DNA from: Natrarchaeobius oligotrophus
Lineage (GTDB): Archaea; Halobacteriota; Halobacteria; Halobacteriales; Natrialbaceae
Direction: 5' to 3'
DNA: 64,000 bases
NCBI RefSeq assembly: GCF_003841465.1
Contig: NZ_REFZ01000007.1
Coordinates: forward strand, 124,001-188,000
In this document: positions 60,122-64,000 of the stretch, in pieces
How the letters are laid out: each line of letters begins with the position of its first letter
How positions within the stretch are numbered: the first letter of the stretch is position 1
Notes under the pieces: generated by a model
The model's input: the letters and a program-made list of their open reading frames with translations, nothing else
Database searches by the model: none
What the model was told of the DNA's origin: nothing
Made by a program: the position numbers and the translations under genes

Positions 60122-63100
60122 ATGGCCGTCGAGGACGATCCAGCCACGGGGACCACACTCGACCACGCTTGGCGGACGAGCGACGCGGAAACCGCCCCGA
60201 CGGATCGCGCGTCGCTGAAAGACGCACTCGAGGAGGCGTGTCGCGGCGAGGTCCGGTTCGACGAGTACGCGCGAGTCCTCTATGCGACCGACGGGAGCAT
60301 CTACGGTGCACAGCCGGCGGGCGTCGTCGTTCCGCGCGACGAAGACGACGTGCGGGCGGCGGTCGCCGTCGCGGCCGACCACGACGCGCCGGTGCTTCCC
60401 CGCGGAGCCGGCTCGTCGCTCGCCGGACAGGCGGTCGGCCCGGGTTGCGTCGTCCTCGACCTCTCGAGACACGTGGACGAGATTCTCGAGGTCGACCCCG
60501 ACGCGAAGACCGCGGTCGTCCAGCCGGGAGTCGTCCAGGACGACCTCGACGCCGCCCTCGAACCTCACGGGCTGAAGTTCGCACCCGATCCGGCCTCGTC
60601 CAACCGGGCGACGATCGGCGGCGGAATCGGTAACAACTCGACGGGGGCCCACTCGGTCCGGTACGGCATCACGGACGCCTACGTCGACGAGTGTCGGGTC
60701 GTGCTCGCCGACGGCTCGGTGATCCGCACCCGCGACGTCGTGATCGACGGCGACGAGTGGAATCGGATCGTCGCCAAGGACGACCTCGAGGCCGAGATCT
60801 ACCGGACCGTCCGGGCGGTCGTCGAGGAGAACCGAGTCGAGATCGAGACGCGGTATCCCGATCTCGAGCGCTGCGTCAGCGGCTACAACCTCCAGAAGGT
60901 GATCCGAACCGCCGACGGCGAGACGACCGACGATCTCACCGACGACCAAACCGACCTCGCCGACGGGTCGGACGCCGAGGGCGAGCGCATCATCAACCTC
61001 TCGAAGCTCCTCGTCGGGGCCGAGGGAACTCTCGGCGTCGTCACCGAGGCGACGCTCTCGCTCGTCACCCGGCCCGAGGAGACCGCGTTATTGCTCTGTT
61101 GGTACGACGACCTCGTCGAAGCGCTCGCGGCCGTCCCCGAGGCGCTCGCGCTCGAGCCGAGCGCCGTCGAGTTGATGGACGACGAGGTGTTCAGGTTGGC
61201 CGCCGATTCCCCCGAGTACGCCGAGTACGTCGCGCCGATTCCCGACGATGCCGCGGCGACCCTGATGCTCGAGTTCGACTCCGAGGTGTTCGACGACCTC
61301 CCCGCTGCGGTGTCGGAGGCCAGCGGGAAACTCGTGGAGAGGGGATCGGCGTTCGGCGCGCTCGAGGCGTTCTCCGTCGAGGATCAGGCGCGACTGTGGA
61401 AGCTGCGCAAGGCCGCGATACCGCTGTTGATGAGTATGGAGGGCGATCCGAAGCCGTATCCGTTCGTCGAGGACGCCTCCGTGCCGCCGGACGAGCTGGC
61501 CGAGTACGTCGTCGGTTTCGAGGAGATTCTCCGGGACCACGAGACGACGGCCGCCTACTTCGCTCACGCGGGCGCCGGCACCCTCCACATCCGGCCGGTG
61601 TTGAACCTCAAAGAGGACGACGGCGTCGAAACGATGCGTTCGATCGCCGAGGACGTCACCTCGCTGGCACTCGAACACGGCGGCGCGTTCTCCGGAGAGC
61701 ACGGCGACGGCCTCGCGCGCACGGAGTTCAACCCCAGGCTGTACGGCCCGGACCTCTGGGCGGCGTTCAAGGAGGTGAAGTCGGCGTTCGATCCGGACTG
61801 GCTGTTGAACCCGGGGAAGGTCGTCTACCGAGACGACGATCCCACTGAGATGACCGATCACCTCCGGTACGGAGCGGACTACGCCTCGCTCGAGCCGCGA
61901 ACGGCGCTCGACTTCGACGACGACGGCGGTTTCTCCCACCTCGTCGAACTCTGTAACGGCTGTGGGACCTGCCGGCGGACGGACGGTGACGTGATGTGTC
62001 CGACCTACCGGGCGACCGGCGAGGAGATCGCCACGACTCGCGGTCGGGCGAACCTCCTTCGGGCGGCGATCAGCGGCGAGATCGACTCCGAGGAGCTGTA
62101 CAGCGATCGGTTCCACGAGGAGGTGCTCGATCTCTGTATCGGCTGCAAGGGGTGCCAGAGCGACTGTCCGACCGGGGTCGACCTCGCGAAGCTGAAAGCC
62201 GAACTGAAACGCCAACGTCTCGAGCGGGAGGGGGCGTCGCTGCGCGAGCGACTGTTCGCGAACGTCGACCGGCTCGCGTCGCTCGCCAGCGCGGCCGCGC
62301 CGCTTTCGAACCTCGCTCCGGCGCTGCCCGGCTCGAGGACCGTTCTCGATCGAATCGTCGGAATCGCGCCGGAGCGGACGCTGCCGGCGTTCCAGCGCGA
62401 GAGCCTCGTCTCGTGGTTCGACGACCGCGGGCCCGCGGTGGCCCGCGAACGGGCGACGGATCGCGTCGTCCTCTATCCCGACACGTACGCGAACTACTCC
62501 GATTCGAGCCCCGGGCGGGCCGCCGTCGCCGTCCTCGAGGCCGCGGGCGTTCACGTCGCGGTGGCGGATCTCGGACCGACCGGGCGTGCGGCGTACTCCC
62601 AGGGGATGCTCGGGACGGCCACCGAGCGCGGACTGGCGCTGCTCGAAGACCTCGAGCGGTACGTCGATCGCGGCTGGTCGGTCGTCTTCGTCGAACCCTC
62701 GGACTCGTCGATGGTCGTCGACGAGTACCGCTCGCTGCTCTCGGGCGAGGTGGCCGACGCGCGACTCGAGGCGCTCGCGGCGAACACGTACGACGTCTGT
62801 GAGTTCCTCGACCGGCGTCGGCTCGACGAGCGGATCGAATTCGACGTCGGCGACGCCGGTCCGCTCGTCTACCACGGTCACTGCCACCAGAAAGCCCGCG
62901 GAACCGACCACCACCCGGTCGCAGTTCTCAGGCGCGCGGGCTACGCGGTCGAGCCGGTCGACTCCGGCTGCTGTGGCATGGCCGGCAGCTTCGGTTACGA
63001 GCGCGAACACTACGACCTCTCGCGGTCGATCGGCGAGCTGCTTCGGGGCCAACTCGAGGACGCGTTCGGCCACGCTTCGTCTTCGCCGAGGGACGCCGCG

Positions 63101-63337
63101 CCGTCCGGTTTCGAGACGAGCGACCGCAACCGATCGGCGGTCGTCGCCCCGGGCGTCTCCTGTCGGACGCAGGTCGGTGACTTCGACGGCTACGACCGAC
63201 CCGACCACCCGATCGAGGCGCTCGCTCGCGCCCTCGAGACCGACTCCGGAGGCGACGAGAACGTCGGTGACGGACGGGCGACGGGCCGCCGGACCCGGGG
63301 TGGCGACGCCGGAACGCCGCAGAAACGAACGATTTAG
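60122..63337 (+). CDS. Large FAD and Fe-S dehydrogenase (GlcD-GlcF / D-lactate dehydrogenase type)
   Basis: A 1071-residue fusion. The N-terminal half is FAD-binding oxidoreductase (FAD_binding_4 and FAD-oxidase C domains: RGAGSSLAGQAVGPGCVVLD, IGGGIGNNSTGAHS, SGEHGDGLARTEFNP). Two 4Fe-4S motifs follow (CNGCGTCRRTDGDVMCP near 610, CIGCKGCQSDCPTGVD near 680). Then comes a CCG-type domain (YHGHCHQKA, DSGCCGMAGSFGYE). Such enzymes oxidise D-lactate, glycolate or other 2-hydroxyacids and pass electrons to the membrane. The C-terminal 60 residues are low complexity. The ATG at 60122 is the chosen start. The substrate is not determined. Confidence 0.92.
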   Translation: MAVEDDPATGTTLDHAWRTSDAETAPTDRASLKDALEEACRGEVRFDEYARVLYATDGSIYGAQPAGVVVPRDEDDVRAAVAVAADHDAPVLPRGAGSSLAGQAVGPGCVVLDLSRHVDEILEVDPDAKTAVVQPGVVQDDLDAALEPHGLKFAPDPASSNRATIGGGIGNNSTGAHSVRYGITDAYVDECRVVLADGSVIRTRDVVIDGDEWNRIVAKDDLEAEIYRTVRAVVEENRVEIETRYPDLERCVSGYNLQKVIRTADGETTDDLTDDQTDLADGSDAEGERIINLSKLLVGAEGTLGVVTEATLSLVTRPEETALLLCWYDDLVEALAAVPEALALEPSAVELMDDEVFRLAADSPEYAEYVAPIPDDAAATLMLEFDSEVFDDLPAAVSEASGKLVERGSAFGALEAFSVEDQARLWKLRKAAIPLLMSMEGDPKPYPFVEDASVPPDELAEYVVGFEEILRDHETTAAYFAHAGAGTLHIRPVLNLKEDDGVETMRSIAEDVTSLALEHGGAFSGEHGDGLARTEFNPRLYGPDLWAAFKEVKSAFDPDWLLNPGKVVYRDDDPTEMTDHLRYGADYASLEPRTALDFDDDGGFSHLVELCNGCGTCRRTDGDVMCPTYRATGEEIATTRGRANLLRAAISGEIDSEELYSDRFHEEVLDLCIGCKGCQSDCPTGVDLAKLKAELKRQRLEREGASLRERLFANVDRLASLASAAAPLSNLAPALPGSRTVLDRIVGIAPERTLPAFQRESLVSWFDDRGPAVARERATDRVVLYPDTYANYSDSSPGRAAVAVLEAAGVHVAVADLGPTGRAAYSQGMLGTATERGLALLEDLERYVDRGWSVVFVEPSDSSMVVDEYRSLLSGEVADARLEALAANTYDVCEFLDRRRLDERIEFDVGDAGPLVYHGHCHQKARGTDHHPVAVLRRAGYAVEPVDSGCCGMAGSFGYEREHYDLSRSIGELLRGQLEDAFGHASSSPRDAAPSGFETSDRNRSAVVAPGVSCRTQVGDFDGYDRPDHPIEALARALETDSGGDENVGDGRATGRRTRGGDAGTPQKRTI

Positions 63338-63363
63338 GCGCTCGAAGGCGATAGCCACGGCGT

Positions 63364-63630
63364 ATGCCCGTTCCGAAATCCGAGTTCGACAGCTTGCCAC
63401 CGTGTGACTTCTACACGCCGGCGGAACTCCTCGAGGCCGACCAGATGTACACGGTCTACGAGATCGCGCGGCTCCTGCAGGGACTCGAGCCCGACGCCGA
63501 GATCGATCGCGAGACCGAAGACGTCCTGCTGGACTGGGCGATCCCGTGGATCATGACCAACGCCGACGAACTCGTGGTCGCCGAGCCGCGAAACGACGAC
63601 GAACCCGGCTACTACGGTCTGGCGGAATGA
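63364..63630 (+). CDS. DUF5827-like conserved protein (88 aa)
   Basis: An 88-residue acidic cytoplasmic protein. It begins MPVPKSEFDSLPPCDFYTPAELLEADQMYTVYEIARLLQGL, which is nearly all helical, and continues to DWAIPWIMTNADELVVAEP. It matches a haloarchaeal family that I recall as DUF5827. Its stop overlaps the start of the next ATPase gene by four bases, so the two are co-translated. Function unknown. Confidence 0.75.
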   Translation: MPVPKSEFDSLPPCDFYTPAELLEADQMYTVYEIARLLQGLEPDAEIDRETEDVLLDWAIPWIMTNADELVVAEPRNDDEPGYYGLAE

Positions 63631-64000
63631 TCTTGCTGGTCGTCGGTGCCGACCGCGTCGACGCCGGCAAGACGACGTTCTCGGTCGGCCTGCTCGAGCG
63701 GACCGGCGCGGTCGGCTCCAAACCCCGCGCGGGGAACGACTACTGGTTCGACCACGACGACTGCCGGCGCGCGCTCTCGGACGGACGCCTGTACGGCAAG
63801 GACGCCCGCCGACTCGCTCGAGCCGAGGGCCGGTCGCGAGATCCCGAGGCGCTCAACCCTGTCCACCGCCTGTGGCGGCCCGCTCCCGGCGGCGGCAACG
63901 GACTGCTCGGCAGGGCCGACCGCGAGTTTCTCGTCGACAGGGTCGGCCGCCCCGAATCCGCCGGCGGCGACGGAACGACGCTCGTCCGGAACGCCACGGC
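63627..64000 (+). CDS. P-loop ATPase, 3' end outside window
   Basis: The visible 124 residues start MILLVVGADRVDAGKTTFSVGLLERTG. Residues 7-16 (GADRVDAGKT) fit a P-loop with the GxxxxxGKT spacing. This is followed by a segment with KPRAGNDYWFDHDDCRRALSDGRLYGKDARRLARAEG. It is overlapped by the DUF5827-like gene (ATGA). It resembles haloarchaeal ATPases of unassigned function; the rest is cut off by the window edge. Confidence 0.75.
   Translation, partial: MILLVVGADRVDAGKTTFSVGLLERTGAVGSKPRAGNDYWFDHDDCRRALSDGRLYGKDARRLARAEGRSRDPEALNPVHRLWRPAPGGGNGLLGRADREFLVDRVGRPESAGGDGTTLVRNAT

Noticed and set aside
61088-63400. 770-codon open frame antisense to the large dehydrogenase
   Set aside because: It is a shadow of the plus-strand gene: Arg/Val-rich and without any domain pattern.

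Overview
The window is a chromosome segment from a haloarchaeon (class Halobacteria). The evidence is high G+C, strongly acidic predicted proteins, TATA-like boxes about 20-35 bases before start codons with little or no leader, twin-arginine signal peptides, archaeosine-pathway genes, an archaeal ribosomal cluster (L7Ae, S28e, L24e, Ndk) and an archaeal TmcA. Genus cannot be assigned from this alone.

Layout. 1-8.3 kb: a 3'-truncated Mrp/ApbC ATPase, a metallo-hydrolase, a MobA-like nucleotidyltransferase facing a YqeC-like GTPase/ATPase, an iron-type alcohol dehydrogenase, the queD-queE-queC operon for preQ0, a winged-helix regulator and a CinA-like protein. 8.4-19.8 kb: an NAD-kinase-like protein, an AbrB-PhoU regulator, small membrane proteins, an SRPBCC protein with a nitrilase-family amidase, a 480-base gene-free stretch rich in hairpins, aldehyde dehydrogenase, a RIO-like kinase and an acyl-CoA dehydrogenase. 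19.9-27.4 kb: glutamate dehydrogenase; a CitE-type CoA lyase divergent from a MaoC - PH-domain - PH-domain operon; a GNAT enzyme; and a carboxyltransferase with an extra N-terminal segment. 28-39.2 kb: a Tat-exported trypsin-like protease, the fba-fbp gluconeogenic pair, 3-hydroxyacyl-CoA dehydrogenase, a squalene-synthase-like enzyme, a second acyl-CoA dehydrogenase, PadR, a DUF3267 membrane protein and a Cox15-CtaB fusion for heme A.

39.2-52 kb is the most mobile part. It holds two TnpB-only IS200/IS605-type elements (about 40.3-41.8 kb and 50.0-51.35 kb), a VapBC toxin-antitoxin pair, an ABC efflux pair, a NikR-type regulator and glutamyl-tRNA synthetase. The second element can be bounded to the base: removing 50002-51345 joins TTTAC to the right flank and converts the TGA stop of the neighbouring DUF456 gene to TAA without changing the protein.

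52-64 kb is mostly housekeeping: an SDR enzyme, TmcA, a lower-G+C island with one orphan membrane protein, the L7Ae-S28e-L24e-Ndk operon behind a structured leader, superoxide dismutase, a very large flavin/iron-sulfur dehydrogenase and the 5' part of an ATPase gene.

No rRNA, convincing tRNA or CRISPR array was found. The strongest candidates for new biology are the two TnpB systems with their end hairpins, the hairpin-rich gene-free stretch at 12.66-13.14 kb, and the structured leaders before the protease, the DUF5658-like gene and rpl7ae.
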